From Rhodoferax mekongensis (GTDB taxonomy: Bacteria > Pseudomonadota > Gammaproteobacteria > Burkholderiales > Burkholderiaceae_C), in the NCBI RefSeq assembly GCF_032191775.1, contig NZ_CP132507.1:149001-213000 (forward strand): 64,000 nt of DNA. The letters are read 5' to 3'. The notes under the pieces were generated by a model. The model had not been told where the DNA came from and did no database searches. It worked only from the letters and a program-made list of their open reading frames with translations. Both the position numbers and the translations under genes were made by a program. Below are positions 1-9,290 of this stretch, in pieces (position 1 is the first letter of the stretch; each line of letters begins with the position of its first letter).

Positions 1-138
1 CGGGATCGCCATCTGCGTTGGTTGATTTATTAAGTGCAGCGAGCTGCACACCAACGGTCTTGGATGGCCTGCCGTTTCCCGAAAGTCACGCCAGCCCACC
101 ACATCGAGGCACCCATTACAGGCACCTCAAATTCACGA
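1..138 (-). promoter_or_regulatory. rplA-rplJ spacer, probable L10 leader
   Basis: This stretch lies downstream of the rplA stop on the minus strand and holds no ORF. In nearly all bacteria the next gene is rplJ, whose start would lie beyond the left edge. The rplJL leader mRNA normally binds the L10-L7/L12 complex for autogenous translational control, and a spacer of at least 138 bases with self-complementary segments fits that. The assignment rests on synteny; I did not fold the RNA. Confidence 0.45.
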
Positions 139-834
139 TTACGCCGCGATGGACTGAATGTCCACGCGCACGCCCACACCCATGGTAGAAGACACAGCCA
201 CTTTGCGCAGGTACAGACCCTTGCTGGAAGCTGGCTTTGCCTTGTTCAAGGCATCAACCAATGCGGCCAAGTTACCTTGAAGCTGGGCAGCCTCAAAGGA
301 ACGACGGCCAATGGTGCTGTGCACAATACCGGCTTTGTCAACGCGGAACTGGACTTGACCAGCTTTTGCATTCTTGACAGCAGTAGCGACGTCAGGAGTC
401 ACAGTACCTACCTTGGGGTTAGGCATCAGACCACGTGGGCCCAAGATTTGACCCAAAGTACCAACGATACGCATAGCATCAGGCGCTGCGATCACAACGT
501 CAAACGGCATGTCGCCAGCCTTGACCATGGCAGCCAAATCGTCCATACCAACAACGTCAGCACCTGCTGCCTTGGCTTCCTCAGCCTTGGCACCTTGAGC
601 AAACACAGCGACACGCTTTGTTTTACCTGTGCCGTTGGGCAGCACGACAGCACCACGAACCACCTGGTCAGACTTCTTGGCGTCGATACCGAGTTGCACT
701 GCTACGTCGATGGACTCATCGAACTTGGCGTTGGCAAATTCCTTTACCAAACCCAATGCATCAGACAGTGCGTACAGCTTGTTGCTGTCGATTTTGCCAA
801 CTTGGGCTTTTTGCTTTTTGGTCAACTTGGACAT
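139..834 (-). CDS. rplA: 50S ribosomal protein L1
   Basis: Encodes L1 (231 aa, the usual bacterial length), which binds 23S rRNA at the mobile L1 stalk and helps eject the E-site tRNA. In many bacteria it also represses its own operon by binding mRNA. The N-terminus MSKLTKKQK and the conserved segment around [11 protein letters not shown] (about residues 130-140) identify the family. The start directly follows the rplK stop with no spacer, so the two are co-translated in the order rplK-rplA-[rplJ]. Confidence 0.98.
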   Translation of the reverse strand: MSKLTKKQKAQVGKIDSNKLYALSDALGLVKEFANAKFDESIDVAVQLGIDAKKSDQVVRGAVVLPNGTGKTKRVAVFAQGAKAEEAKAAGADVVGMDDLAAMVKAGDMPFDVVIAAPDAMRIVGTLGQILGPRGLMPNPKVGTVTPDVATAVKNAKAGQVQFRVDKAGIVHSTIGRRSFEAAQLQGNLAALVDALNKAKPASSKGLYLRKVAVSSTMGVGVRVDIQSIAA

Positions 835-1266
835 TTACACGCCCTCCACATTCACGCCCATGGAACGGGCAGAACCAGCGATCGTACGAACTGCGGCATC
901 CAGATCAGCAGCAGTCATGTCTTTCATTTTGGTTTTTGCAATTTCTTCGAGCTGGGCACGAGTGATCTTGCCAACCTTGTCAACGTGAGGACGGGAAGAA
1001 CCCTTGTCCAACTTGATGGCCTTCTTGATCAAGACGGTCGCAGGTGGGGTCTTGATAACAAAGGTGAAACTCTTGTCAGCAAAAGCTGTGATCACCACAG
1101 GCAGTGGCAGACCAGGTTCAACACCTTGGGTCTGGGCATTAAACGCCTTGCAGAACTCCATGATGTTCAAACCACGTTGACCCAATGCTGGACCGATGGG
1201 TGGGGATGGGTTGGCCTTGCCAGCTGGCACTTGCAGCTTGATGAAGCCGACGATTTTTTTCGCCAT
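835..1266 (-). CDS. rplK: 50S ribosomal protein L11
   Basis: L11 (143 aa, full length) forms the GTPase-associated centre with 23S rRNA and is needed for RelA activation. The N-terminal segment [20 protein letters not shown] carries the proline-rich helix typical of L11. A purine-rich ribosome-binding site (AAGGAG on the minus strand) lies a few bases upstream of the ATG. It is followed immediately by rplA and preceded by a 136-base leader after nusG. Confidence 0.98.
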   Translation of the reverse strand: MAKKIVGFIKLQVPAGKANPSPPIGPALGQRGLNIMEFCKAFNAQTQGVEPGLPLPVVITAFADKSFTFVIKTPPATVLIKKAIKLDKGSSRPHVDKVGKITRAQLEEIAKTKMKDMTAADLDAAVRTIAGSARSMGVNVEGV

Positions 1267-1402
1267 GATTTCTCCTTGCGGGTATAGCGCTTTCAGCGAA
1301 CCATTCGCCTACGGCTTCCCGGGGTTAACGACTCTCTATCTTGCACCGTGTCGAGTCGATAAAAACACGATGCGCTGCAGCCTTACAGCCGCGAAATTTG
1401 CC
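1267..1402 (-). promoter_or_regulatory. nusG-rplK spacer / L11 operon leader
   Basis: These 136 non-coding bases separate nusG from rplK in an otherwise tightly packed block. In enterobacteria the equivalent spacer holds a promoter and the L1-binding mRNA leader for rplK-rplA. No clear -35/-10 pair is visible by eye, so a leader role is inferred from position and from the unusual length relative to neighbouring gaps. Confidence 0.35.
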
Positions 1403-1996
1403 TTAGGTTTTCTCGATCTGCGAGAACTCCAACTCCACAGGAGTAGAACGACCGAAGATCGTGACAGACACCCGCACTTTGCTCTTCTCGTAATTCACAT
1501 CTTCCACGGAACCATTGAAGTCCGTGAAAGGACCTTCCTTCACCCGCACAAACTCTCCAACCACGAACTCAATCTTGTGACGGGGCTTGTCAGTACCCTC
1601 CTGCATCTGATTGACGATCTTCATCACTTCAGCTTCGGAGATCGGGGCCGGGCGATTCTTCGCACCACCCACGAAACCGGTTACCTTGTTGGTGTGCTTC
1701 ACCAAGTGCCAAGTATCGTCATCCATGACCATCTCGACCAAGACATAACCGGGGAAAAACTTGCGCTCGGTGGTTTTCTTTTGGCCGTTTTTGACTTCAA
1801 CAACCTCTTCCATCGGCACGAGAATGCGTCCGAATTTGGACTGCATACCAGCACGCTGGATACGCTCCAAGATGTTGCGCTCAACAGCCTTCTCCATGCC
1901 GGAGTACGCATGCACCACATACCAACGCAAATCCGGGTTGGCAGGTGCAGCAGACGCAGTAGCTTCCACCGTGGGAACGAGCACATCGTCAGTCAT
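1403..1996 (-). CDS. nusG: Transcription termination/antitermination factor NusG
   Basis: NusG couples RNA polymerase to ribosomes or Rho and stimulates elongation. The product is 197 aa from the ATG at 1996: an N-terminal NGN domain beginning near [18 protein letters not shown], and a C-terminal KOW domain with the [14 protein letters not shown] segment. The upstream in-frame ATG would extend the protein through the end of secE. The chosen start instead overlaps the secE stop (TAATG), giving tight coupling. An 18-residue Ala/Pro-rich N-terminal tail precedes the NGN domain. Confidence 0.97.
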   Translation of the reverse strand: MTDDVLVPTVEATASAAPANPDLRWYVVHAYSGMEKAVERNILERIQRAGMQSKFGRILVPMEEVVEVKNGQKKTTERKFFPGYVLVEMVMDDDTWHLVKHTNKVTGFVGGAKNRPAPISEAEVMKIVNQMQEGTDKPRHKIEFVVGEFVRVKEGPFTDFNGSVEDVNYEKSKVRVSVTIFGRSTPVELEFSQIEKT

Positions 1997-2379
1997 TATT
2001 TCTTCCATCCCAGGATCAAGTCGTAAAAGAGCCATTCGAGCGTCTTGTCAGTCAACCACAAGAACACCGCCATGATCAGCACAAATCCAAAGACATACGC
2101 GGTAATCTGAATCGCCTCTTTCCGGGCAGGCCAGACTACTTTTTTCACTTCGCGCCATGCGTCGCGACCGAATGCAATCAGTTGACGACCGGGTTCTGAA
2201 GAAAAGAATGCACCAGCCGCCAAGGCAAGACCCACAATCAATGCACCCCATTGCACCACTTGGCCTTGTTTGCCCAGCAGATAGAAGGCCGCCAGCGCCG
2301 CCAAAAGCAATGCAACCGCCGCACCAAGCTTAAACTTGTCTGCGCCGGTGTTGACCGTTTCAATTTGTGTCGAAGCCAT
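1996..2379 (-). CDS. secE: Preprotein translocase subunit SecE
   Basis: Small essential subunit of the SecYEG protein-conducting channel. At 127 aa it is the long, three-helix form: hydrophobic segments at about 18-36, 43-60 and 93-112. The conserved amphipathic SecE signature ([17 protein letters not shown]) sits before the last helix. It is the first protein gene after tRNA-Trp and overlaps nusG by one base, the standard bacterial secE-nusG arrangement. Confidence 0.97.
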   Translation of the reverse strand: MASTQIETVNTGADKFKLGAAVALLLAALAAFYLLGKQGQVVQWGALIVGLALAAGAFFSSEPGRQLIAFGRDAWREVKKVVWPARKEAIQITAYVFGFVLIMAVFLWLTDKTLEWLFYDLILGWKK

Positions 2380-2431
2380 GTTTCTTTTTCGCGTTTGCTT
2401 GCATTCAGTTTCAGCGACCTTAAGACGCTGA

Positions 2432-2461
2432 AGCCCGCTACACCGTAGCGGGCTCTTTTTT
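2432..2461 (+). terminator. Terminator-like hairpin between tRNA-Trp and secE, T-run on plus strand
   Basis: A perfect 10-bp inverted repeat (AGCCCGCTAC at 2432-2441, GTAGCGGGCT at 2445-2454) with a three-base loop is followed by C and six T on the plus strand. It would therefore end plus-strand (antisense) transcription, while the genes here run on the minus strand, where the A-run precedes the hairpin. It may protect the leader, help separate tRNA-Trp from the secE message, or block antisense reading. Confidence 0.6.
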
Positions 2462-2483
2462 CATCCACCGACCTTGCTTCCGG

Positions 2484-2559
2484 TGGCAGGGGCAGTAGGA
2501 ATCGAACCTACAACCTTCGGTTTTGGAGACCGACGCTCTGCCAATTGAGCTATACCCCT
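2484..2559 (-). tRNA. trpT: tRNA-Trp (anticodon CCA)
   Basis: A 76-base cloverleaf read on the minus strand begins AGGGGTATAG and ends with an encoded CCA. The anticodon loop reads CTCCAAA, and the T-loop GGTTCGATTCC is intact. It lies only 11 bases after the tuf stop, so it is probably cut out of a tuf-tRNA-secE primary transcript. Confidence 0.97.
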
Positions 2560-2570
2560 ACAGACTTCCT

Positions 2571-3761
2571 TTACGCGATGATCTTGGCAACCACGCCAGC
2601 GCCCACGGTACGACCACCTTCGCGAATAGCGAAACGCAGGCCTTCTTCCATGGCGATGGGGTTGATCAATTTCACAGTGATGGACACGTTGTCACCAGGC
2701 ATCACCATTTCTTTGCCTTCAGGCAACTCGATCGCACCGGTCACGTCCGTGGTACGGAAGTAGAACTGGGGACGGTAGTTGTTGAAGAAAGGAGTGTGAC
2801 GGCCGCCTTCGTCCTTGGACAGAACGTAGATTTCGCCGGTGAAGTGGGTGTGGGGCTTGATGGAGCCGGGCTTGCACAGCACTTGGCCGCGCTCGACGTC
2901 TTCACGCTTGGTGCCGCGCAACAGGATACCGACGTTGTCGCCAGCTTGACCTTGGTCGAGCAGCTTGCGGAACATTTCCACACCTGTGCAGGTGGTCTTC
3001 TGGGTGTCTTTGATACCGACGATTTCGATTTCTTCGCCGACCTTGATGATGCCGCGCTCCACGCGACCTGTCACCACGGTACCACGACCGGAGATGGAGA
3101 ACACGTCTTCCACGGGCATCAGGAATGCGCCGTCGACTGCACGCTCAGGGGTGGGGATGTAGGTGTCCAGTGCGTCAGCCAGCTTCATGATGGCTTCTTC
3201 GCCCAGAGCGCCCTTGTCGCCTTCCATGGCCAACTTGGCGGAACCACGCACGATGGGAGTGTCGTCGCCGGGGAATTCGTACTTGGACAGGAGTTCGCGA
3301 ACTTCCATTTCCACCAGTTCGAGCAATTCTTCGTCATCGACCATGTCGCACTTGTTCAGGAACACGATGATGTAAGGAACACCCACTTGGCGAGCCAACA
3401 GGATGTGCTCGCGGGTTTGTGGCATGGGGCCGTCAGCAGCGGAGCACACCAGAATAGCGCCGTCCATTTGGGCTGCGCCTGTGATCATGTTCTTCACATA
3501 GTCAGCGTGGCCGGGGCAGTCCACGTGAGCGTAGTGGCGGTTGGCGGTTTCGTATTCGACGTGAGCGGTGTTGATGGTAATACCGCGTGCTTTTTCTTCA
3601 GGAGCAGCGTCGATCTGGTCGTAAGCCTTGGCAGATCCGCCGAACTTGGCAGCCAACACGGTGGTGATAGCAGCTGTCAGGGTTGTCTTGCCGTGGTCCA
3701 CGTGACCAATCGTGCCCACGTTCACGTGGGGCTTGGTACGGGTGAATTTTTCTTTTGCCAT
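2571..3761 (-). CDS. tuf: Elongation factor Tu
   Basis: GTPase that delivers aminoacyl-tRNA to the ribosome; 396 aa, full length. The P-loop GHVDHGKTT (about 19-27), DCPGH (about 81-85) and NKCDM G4 motif (about 136-140) are all present, followed by the two beta-barrel domains. It sits between the tRNA-Tyr/Gly/Thr cluster and tRNA-Trp, the tufB position of proteobacteria. Many relatives carry a second copy near fusA; none is in this window. Confidence 0.99.
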   Translation of the reverse strand: MAKEKFTRTKPHVNVGTIGHVDHGKTTLTAAITTVLAAKFGGSAKAYDQIDAAPEEKARGITINTAHVEYETANRHYAHVDCPGHADYVKNMITGAAQMDGAILVCSAADGPMPQTREHILLARQVGVPYIIVFLNKCDMVDDEELLELVEMEVRELLSKYEFPGDDTPIVRGSAKLAMEGDKGALGEEAIMKLADALDTYIPTPERAVDGAFLMPVEDVFSISGRGTVVTGRVERGIIKVGEEIEIVGIKDTQKTTCTGVEMFRKLLDQGQAGDNVGILLRGTKREDVERGQVLCKPGSIKPHTHFTGEIYVLSKDEGGRHTPFFNNYRPQFYFRTTDVTGAIELPEGKEMVMPGDNVSITVKLINPIAMEEGLRFAIREGGRTVGAGVVAKIIA

Positions 3762-3850
3762 GCTTAGCTCCGAAAAGTAATAGGTTCAAACAAATAACTA
3801 TCTATCGCCGTACTACCGCCATCACAAGCATGCCAGCGGCAACGCCAAAT

Positions 3851-3925
<75 letters not shown>

Positions 3926-3983
3926 AAAGGCCTGCTTTCGCAAACCTTAAAAACTTTACCTAATTACAGCAACATCAAGACAA

Positions 3984-4057
3984 TGGAGCGGGGTAGGAGA
4001 ATCGAACTCCTCGCTTTAGCTTGGAAGGCTAAGGTATTACCACTATACGAACCCCGC
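3984..4057 (-). tRNA. tRNA-Gly (anticodon TCC)
   Basis: A 74-base gene on the minus strand beginning GCGGGGTTCGTATAG, with anticodon loop CTTCCAA and an encoded CCA. It is the middle gene of the Tyr-Gly-Thr tRNA cluster upstream of tuf. Confidence 0.97.
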
Positions 4058-4091
4058 GCAGGCCCGCCAATCTAACAGTCTTTTATGTCAC

Positions 4092-4177
4092 TGGTGGAGA
4101 GGGCTGGATTCGAACCAGCGTACTCGTAAGAGGGCAGATTTACAGTCTGCTGCCATTAACCACTCGGCCACCTCTCC
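4092..4177 (-). tRNA. tRNA-Tyr (anticodon GTA)
   Basis: An 86-base class II tRNA with a long variable arm. The acceptor GGAGAGG pairs with its 3' partner, CCA is encoded, and the anticodon loop reads CTGTAAA. It is the first gene of the tRNA-tuf transcription unit. Confidence 0.97.
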
Positions 4178-4191
4178 AAGGTGAGCCTCGG

Positions 4192-4221
4192 ATTATGCCA
4201 GCTTTATGGGGCACTTGTCAC
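4192..4221 (-). promoter_or_regulatory. Probable sigma-70 promoter of the tRNA-tuf unit
   Basis: Read on the minus strand, GTGACA (4216-4221) and CATAAT (4192-4197) are separated by 18 bases, just upstream of tRNA-Tyr. The -10 box is one base off consensus and preceded by TGG. Its position 14 bases before the tRNA gene fits a short-leader stable-RNA promoter. Confidence 0.6.
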
Positions 4222-4278
4222 CTGCCCCCAAAGTTTTTTGCAATCGCTGGCAATTCAGAATTGGTTATGCCGTCGATT

Positions 4279-5028
4279 TCAATCCCGAATTCCAGCTTGC
4301 AACCAACGGCTTGCTTGGGCGAAATGGCCGCACCCGATAAATGGGGCCGGCGGCCGTGACGCCGAGAGCGGGGATGGATGATTCGCACACAAGACCAAGT
4401 GTTTTTCAGGGTCTATCAAGGCCTGCTTTGCCTGCGCATGTGCGCCCCACAGCATAAAAACCACACCCGGCGTCTGGTCGGAGACCTCGCGGATGACCAT
4501 ATCGGTAAACACCTCCCAGCCCCACTTGGAATGGCTGGCCGGCTGCGCCTCTTCGACCGTCAAGCAGGTATTCAAGAGCAACACGCCCCGTTGCGCCCAA
4601 GGCTGCAAACTACCTGCCGTCACAGGAAACAGGGTGACCGCTGCTTCACCCTCCCGCGCAAGCTCTTTGAAGATATTGCGAAGGGACGGCGGAACTGCAA
4701 CGCCCTGCGCCACCGAAAAGGCCAAACCCTCCGCCTGGCCATGTCCGTGGTAGGGGTCCTGCCCGAGGATGACTACCCGCACATCACCCAAGGCCGTGAG
4801 GGACAGCGCCCGCAAGGGCTCAGGCGGGAAAATCACAGCCCCCTCATCCAGCCTGCGCTGCAAACGTGCACACAACGCTTGGCCCTGCGCGCTCCGAAAA
4901 AATGCGTTCTTGACACTCTCCCAGCTCGGGTCAACCGGCCACTGATCGGGATCGGCAGACCGCAACTGGCTAGCGCGCTGCCCGTTTGCAGCAGGATCCG
5001 ACTCACCGACCAGCAAGGAGAGCTGCAT
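4279..5028 (-). CDS. ung: Uracil-DNA glycosylase
   Basis: Removes uracil from DNA as the first step of base-excision repair. The product is 249 aa, a little longer than the E. coli enzyme because of an N-terminal extension of about 25 residues. The catalytic motif GQDPYH is at 89-94 (Asp91 is the general base) and the HPSPLS DNA-intercalation loop at 217-222, both intact. It starts three bases after trpC and is probably co-transcribed with the trp genes, with no functional link known. Confidence 0.97.
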   Translation of the reverse strand: MQLSLLVGESDPAANGQRASQLRSADPDQWPVDPSWESVKNAFFRSAQGQALCARLQRRLDEGAVIFPPEPLRALSLTALGDVRVVILGQDPYHGHGQAEGLAFSVAQGVAVPPSLRNIFKELAREGEAAVTLFPVTAGSLQPWAQRGVLLLNTCLTVEEAQPASHSKWGWEVFTDMVIREVSDQTPGVVFMLWGAHAQAKQALIDPEKHLVLCANHPSPLSASRPPAPFIGCGHFAQASRWLQAGIRD

Positions 5029-5031
5029 ACC

Positions 5032-5820
5032 TCAGCCAAACAAGGCGGCCAGCGCTTCACCGGGCTCCGGCGCACGCATGAAGGCCTCGCCCACCAGAAA
5101 TGCATTCACCCCTGCCGCACCCATGCGGAGCACGTCGTCCCGGGTATGGATGCCGCTTTCCGTCACCAGCAGTTTGTCGGCGGGCACCATGGAGCGCAGC
5201 GTCAGCGTGGTGTCCAGCGTCACATCAAACGTCTTGAGGTTGCGGTTATTGATGCCCAGCAAAGGGGTCTTGAGCTTCAAGGCTCGCTCCAGCTCCTCTT
5301 GGTCATGCACTTCCACCAGTACCGCCATATCCAACCCAAAGGCAATCGCTTCGAGATCTTTCATTTGCGCATCGTCCAGGCACGCTGCAATAAGCAGAAT
5401 GGCGTCGGCTCCCATGGAGCGGGACTCGTAAATTTGATACGGATCCACCATGAAGTCCTTGCGCAGCACCGGCAACTGGCAGCTGGCGCGGGCCTGTTTG
5501 AGGTAATCCACCTCACCCTGGAAAAACTGCACGTCGGTCAGCACCGAGAGGCAAGCTGCACCATGCTCGGCATAGCTCTGGGCAATGTCTGCAGGGATAA
5601 AGTCGGCGCGGATCACGCCTTTGGACGGGCTGGCCTTCTTGACCTCGGCAATCACAGCCGGCTTGCCGGCGGCGATCTTGGCGCGCAGGGCGCCCACAAA
5701 GTCACGCGTCAGCACGCGGGACTCGGCGTCCGCACGCACGAATTCCAGCGATTTGCGGTTCTTGGCAGCCGCCACTTCCTGGTGCTTGACGGCTACGATT
5801 TTGTCGAGAATGTCGCTCAT
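5032..5820 (-). CDS. trpC: Indole-3-glycerol phosphate synthase
   Basis: Converts carboxyphenylaminodeoxyribulose-5-phosphate to indole-3-glycerol phosphate in tryptophan synthesis. It is a single-domain (beta/alpha)8 enzyme of 262 aa, not fused to TrpF. Visible signatures are the [10 protein letters not shown] motif (about 59-68), the [12 protein letters not shown] segment and the C-terminal SGIHTRDDV phosphate-binding region. It follows trpD by 15 bases. Confidence 0.98.
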   Translation of the reverse strand: MSDILDKIVAVKHQEVAAAKNRKSLEFVRADAESRVLTRDFVGALRAKIAAGKPAVIAEVKKASPSKGVIRADFIPADIAQSYAEHGAACLSVLTDVQFFQGEVDYLKQARASCQLPVLRKDFMVDPYQIYESRSMGADAILLIAACLDDAQMKDLEAIAFGLDMAVLVEVHDQEELERALKLKTPLLGINNRNLKTFDVTLDTTLTLRSMVPADKLLVTESGIHTRDDVLRMGAAGVNAFLVGEAFMRAPEPGEALAALFG

Positions 5821-5835
5821 GGGGGGTCCTGATAG

Positions 5836-6879
5836 TTAGTTCGCCAAGCGGCTGGAGAGGGCCACCAGTGCGTCGAGCTTGGCCTTGGCCGCTCCTGATT
5901 CAATAGCTGCACGCGCAAGTGCTATGCCAGCTTCCATGCTTTCCGCCACATTGGCGGCATACAGGGCGACGCCGGCATTCAGCGTCACAATGTCTTTGGC
6001 CGGGCCGGGCTGATTATTGAGCACGCCCATCAACATGGCTTTGGAGTCTTCAGCGGTTTCCACCTTGAGGGCACGGTTGCTGGCCATGACCATGCCGAAA
6101 TCTTCGGGGTGGATCTCGTACTCGCGGATTTCGCCATTCTTGAGCTCGCCGACCAGTGTGCCGGCGCCCAGGCTCACTTCGTCCATACCGTCACGGCCGT
6201 ACACCACGATCGCGTGTTCCGCACCCAGGCGCTGCAAGGCCCGCACCTGGATACCCACCAGATCGGCGTGAAACACGCCCATCAGGATGTTGGGCGCTCC
6301 AGCCGGGTTGGTCAGCGGCCCCAGGATGTTGAAGATGGTACGCACGCCCATCTCCTTGCGCACCGGGGCCACGTTTTTCATGGCGGGGTGGTGGTTGGGC
6401 GCGAACATGAAGCCGATGCCCTGCTCGGCAATGCAGTGGGCGATCTGGTCGGGTTTCAAGTTGATGTTCAGGCCCAGCGCTTCGAGCACATCGGCGCTGC
6501 CGCTCTTGCTGCTGACGCTGCGCCCGCCGTGCTTGCTGACCTTGGCACCCGCCGCCGCGGCGACAAACATGCTGCAGGTCGAGATGTTGAAGGTATGGCT
6601 GCCGTCGCCGCCCGTACCCACAATGTCTACCAAGTTGGTTTTGTCGGCCACCTCCACTTTGGTGGAGAACTCGCGCATCACCTGCGCGGCGGCCGTGATT
6701 TCGCCGATAGTTTCCTTCTTGACCCGCAAGCCGGTGATGAGGGCGGCCATCATGACGGGCGACATCTCGCCGGACATGATCTGGCGCATCAGGTGCAGCA
6801 TTTCATCGTGAAAGATTTCACGGTGTTCAATGGTGCGCTGCAGCGCCTCTTGGGGGGTTATTTTGACGGTGTGGGGCAT
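5836..6879 (-). CDS. trpD: Anthranilate phosphoribosyltransferase
   Basis: Joins anthranilate to PRPP in step two of tryptophan synthesis. The product is 347 aa, usual length. The PRPP-binding [14 protein letters not shown] motif (about 90-103) and [15 protein letters not shown] (about 115-129) are present. The C-terminal helix around [11 protein letters not shown] is encoded by DNA that resembles the dispersed 48-bp repeat in antisense, although TrpD proteins commonly have a similar helix there. It lies ten bases after the LysE-type exporter. Confidence 0.98.
   Translation of the reverse strand: MPHTVKITPQEALQRTIEHREIFHDEMLHLMRQIMSGEMSPVMMAALITGLRVKKETIGEITAAAQVMREFSTKVEVADKTNLVDIVGTGGDGSHTFNISTCSMFVAAAAGAKVSKHGGRSVSSKSGSADVLEALGLNINLKPDQIAHCIAEQGIGFMFAPNHHPAMKNVAPVRKEMGVRTIFNILGPLTNPAGAPNILMGVFHADLVGIQVRALQRLGAEHAIVVYGRDGMDEVSLGAGTLVGELKNGEIREYEIHPEDFGMVMASNRALKVETAEDSKAMLMGVLNNQPGPAKDIVTLNAGVALYAANVAESMEAGIALARAAIESGAAKAKLDALVALSSRLAN
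5891..5933 (+). repeat. Possible dispersed-repeat copy inside trpD (weak)
   Basis: The DNA here contains ATTCAATAGCTGCACGCGCA, matching the repeat core closely, but the 3' half is poor. Because the encoded TrpD helix is of a conserved type, chance similarity is possible. Confidence 0.3.
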
Positions 6880-6888
6880 GGCGTCTCC

Positions 6889-7551
6889 TTAAAGCTCGGG
6901 CGCGGCGGTGCGCGCCAGTTTGATTCCGAATCCTACAAACAAGGCGCCAGCCACACGGTCCAGCCAGTGCATGCCTTGTTGAACCAGCGCGGTTCGCTGC
7001 GCCGCCCAGCCTGCCAAGACGGCGTAGCCAATGTTGATGGGGATGGCATTGACGTTGAACAGCACCCCCAGCACCAAGAAAGCCAGCGTCGGGTGACTGG
7101 CGCCCGGAGTGATGAACTGCGGCACAAAGGCCAGAAAGAACAGTGCGACCTTGGGGTTGAGGGCATTGGTCAGAAAGCCACGAAAAAATATGGCTTTCAG
7201 GCCTCCAGCGCCCGTGGAATCTGCGCTAGCAGCTTCCAAATCGATAGCAGGCTGGGTTTTGGACGTAAGCATGCGTAGGCCCATGAACACCAGATACGCA
7301 GCCCCCACCCACTTGAGCACGGTGAAAGCCATCGCCGAGGTGGCCAGCAAGGCACTCACGCCCAAGCCGGCCGCCACAATGTGCACAAAGCAACCTGCGG
7401 TAATGCCGAACGCCGCCACGATACCCGCACGCACCCCGCTGCGCAAAGCGTGGCTCACGATGTACAACACATCGGGCCCGGGTGTGAGGTTGAGCAGCCA
7501 GCCGGACAGCACGAAGAGCCCCAAGTGTTCAATCCCCAGTTCAGCCCACAT
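6889..7551 (-). CDS. LysE/RhtB-family amino-acid exporter
   Basis: A 220-aa inner-membrane protein with about six hydrophobic helices and the family's N-terminal NLTPGPDVLYIVSHALRSG segment, typical of LysE/RhtB exporters of amino acids such as threonine or homoserine. I start at MWAELGIEHLG (7551); the longer in-frame extension runs into ltaE and lacks membrane character. The loop between helices 3 and 4 carries PAIDLEAASADSTGAGG, encoded by a 48-bp dispersed repeat. It lies between a threonine aldolase gene and trpD, so a threonine/serine-type substrate is a reasonable inference. Confidence 0.88.
   Translation of the reverse strand: MWAELGIEHLGLFVLSGWLLNLTPGPDVLYIVSHALRSGVRAGIVAAFGITAGCFVHIVAAGLGVSALLATSAMAFTVLKWVGAAYLVFMGLRMLTSKTQPAIDLEAASADSTGAGGLKAIFFRGFLTNALNPKVALFFLAFVPQFITPGASHPTLAFLVLGVLFNVNAIPINIGYAVLAGWAAQRTALVQQGMHWLDRVAGALFVGFGIKLARTAAPEL
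7201..7248 (-). repeat. Dispersed 48-bp repeat inside the LysE-family gene
   Basis: Read on the minus strand this 48-bp unit begins GCTATCGATTTGG, passes through AGCTGCTAGCGCA and ends ACGGGCGCTGGAGGC. It is in frame and sense-oriented relative to the exporter gene and falls in a cytoplasmic loop. Confidence 0.8.
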
Positions 7552-7564
7552 CGCCCGCTGCCCC

Positions 7565-8647
7565 TCAGTACACCGCGGCGCCGCGACTGACCGCAGCACC
7601 TGCCACCGGAGTGGCGTGGGCAAAGAACTCGTGGATGCCGGCAATCGCACGGTCAATACCAGCAGCATCCACATCCAGATGCGTCACAAAGCGCAGGCCG
7701 ATGAGGCCGGTGGCCAACACGCCGCGCGCCTTGAGGAACGCCAGCAAATCCGGGCCACGCCCATCCGCCACGTCTACAAAGACGATATTGGTCTGCGCAG
7801 ATCGCACGTGCAGGCCGGCAATACCCTGCAAGCCGGTGGCCAGGCTTTGCGCCAAATCGTGATCGTCGGCCAATCGGTCCAGGTGATGATCCAGCGCATA
7901 GCTCGCAGCTGCAGCCAAAAAGCCGGCCTGGCGCATACCGCCCCCGGCCATTTTGCGGACGCGGTGGGCACGGGCGATCAGCTCACGGCTGCCGCACAGG
8001 GCCGAGCCCACCGGCGCGCCCAGCCCTTTGCTGAAGCACACCGAGACGCTGTCAAAGTAGCCGGCAATACGCCTGGCTGATTGAAGGACGGACTCCCCGG
8101 CCTTCGCCGTGGCCACTGCCGCATTGAACAGCCGTGCGCCGTCCAGGTGCACCGCCAGCCCGCGTTCCCGCGCCAGCCCGGTGGCCTGCTCCAGGTAGCT
8201 GACCGGCATGGGATTGCCATTCCAGGTGTTTTCCAGGCACAGCAAGCGGGTGCGTGCGAAGTGGCAGTCGTCGGGCTTGATGGCGGCGGCGATGTCGGCC
8301 AATGCCATCTGGCCGCCGGCGTCCTGCGCCAGGGGCTGCGGCTGAATGCTGCCCAGCACCGCGGCACCGCCACCTTCATAACGGTAGGTGTGCGCCAGCT
8401 GGCCGACGATGTATTCGTCCCCCCGTCCACAGTGCGCCATCAAAGCGCACAAATTGCTTTGGGTCCCGGTAGGCATGAACAAGGCCGCTTCGAAACCCAG
8501 GAGGGCGGCGACTTTGTCTTGAAGCGCGTTGACGCTGGGGTCATCCCCGAACACATCGTCGCCCAGCGGAGCGGCAAACATGGCCTCCCGCATGGCGGCG
8601 GTAGGGCGGGTGACGGTGTCACTGCGCAAATCAACAATAGTGGTCAT
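7565..8647 (-). CDS. ltaE: Low-specificity L-threonine aldolase
   Basis: PLP enzyme cleaving threonine or allo-threonine to glycine and acetaldehyde; 360 aa. It opens with the family signature VDLRSDTVTRPT, has the DDVFGDDPS segment (about 30-38), and carries the PLP-lysine context SVCFSKGLGAPVGS (about 200-213). It ends 13 bases before the exporter and sits inside the trp cluster between trpG and trpD, where it has no role in tryptophan synthesis itself. Confidence 0.93.
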   Translation of the reverse strand: MTTIVDLRSDTVTRPTAAMREAMFAAPLGDDVFGDDPSVNALQDKVAALLGFEAALFMPTGTQSNLCALMAHCGRGDEYIVGQLAHTYRYEGGGAAVLGSIQPQPLAQDAGGQMALADIAAAIKPDDCHFARTRLLCLENTWNGNPMPVSYLEQATGLARERGLAVHLDGARLFNAAVATAKAGESVLQSARRIAGYFDSVSVCFSKGLGAPVGSALCGSRELIARAHRVRKMAGGGMRQAGFLAAAASYALDHHLDRLADDHDLAQSLATGLQGIAGLHVRSAQTNIVFVDVADGRGPDLLAFLKARGVLATGLIGLRFVTHLDVDAAGIDRAIAGIHEFFAHATPVAGAAVSRGAAVY

Positions 8648-8651
8648 TTCA

Positions 8652-8699
8652 GCCTCTGGCGCCCGTTGGATATGCGCAGACAGCTATCAAAAGAATAGC
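8652..8699 (-). repeat. Dispersed 48-bp repeat, trpG-ltaE spacer
   Basis: An intergenic copy with one of the best matches. Read on the minus strand it begins GCTATTCTTTTGATAGC, a 5-bp-arm hairpin, continues TGTCTGCGCATATCC and ends CGGGCGCCAGAGGC. It occupies most of the 67-base spacer. Confidence 0.85.
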
Positions 8700-8714
8700 T
8701 ACCCGCCTACCGGT

Positions 8715-9290
8715 TTATTGCAAAAAGTTCTTCAGCATGGCGTGGCCATGCTCCGTGAGGATGCTTTCCGGATGGAACTGCACCCCCTCCATGCGCACGG
8801 CGTGCGGCAGGTTCTTGTGGCGCACCCCCATGATTTCGCCATCATCCGTCCACGCAGTGACTGCCAGCTCATGCGGACAAGTGGCCCGCTCAATGGCCAG
8901 TGAGTGGTAGCGGTTCACGGTGAATTTCTCGGGCAGGCCGGCAAAAACGCCTTCTTGCGTGGTGGTGATGACGCTGGTCTTGCCGTGCATCAGCTCCTGC
9001 GCACGGATGATCTTGCCGCCCAAGGCCGCACCAATGCTCTGGTGACCCAGGCAGACGCCCAGAATCGGCAGCTTGCCCATGAAGTGGCGAATGGCGGGTA
9101 CCGAAATGCCCGCTTCATTGGGCGAGCATGGGCCGGGCGAAATGACCAGCCGGTCGGCGCCGCGGGCGGCAATGCCTGCTAGCGTGATTTCGTCGTTGCG
9201 GAATACCTCCACCTCTGCGCCCAACTCGCCGAAGTACTGGACGATGTTGAAGGTGAACGAATCGTAGTTGTCGATCATCACGAGCTTCAT
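8715..9290 (-). CDS. trpG: Anthranilate synthase component II (glutamine amidotransferase)
   Basis: A 191-aa class I amidotransferase that supplies ammonia to TrpE, or to PabB if amphibolic. The catalytic cysteine lies in [11 protein letters not shown] (Cys about 79), and the [10 protein letters not shown] segment (about 172-181) holds the His-Glu pair. The ATG overlaps the stop of the chorismate mutase gene as ATGA, showing translational coupling. Confidence 0.96.
   Translation of the reverse strand: MKLVMIDNYDSFTFNIVQYFGELGAEVEVFRNDEITLAGIAARGADRLVISPGPCSPNEAGISVPAIRHFMGKLPILGVCLGHQSIGAALGGKIIRAQELMHGKTSVITTTQEGVFAGLPEKFTVNRYHSLAIERATCPHELAVTAWTDDGEIMGVRHKNLPHAVRMEGVQFHPESILTEHGHAMLKNFLQ

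Noticed and set aside
34..1287. 417-codon plus-strand frame over rplA and rplK
   Set aside because: Antisense to two ribosomal protein genes with clear motifs; no recognisable domain.
2523..3767. 414-codon plus-strand frame over tuf
   Set aside because: Antisense to EF-Tu; a frequent artefact of its biased codon use.
4378..5832. 484-codon plus-strand frame over ung and trpC
   Set aside because: Antisense to two enzymes with intact catalytic motifs.
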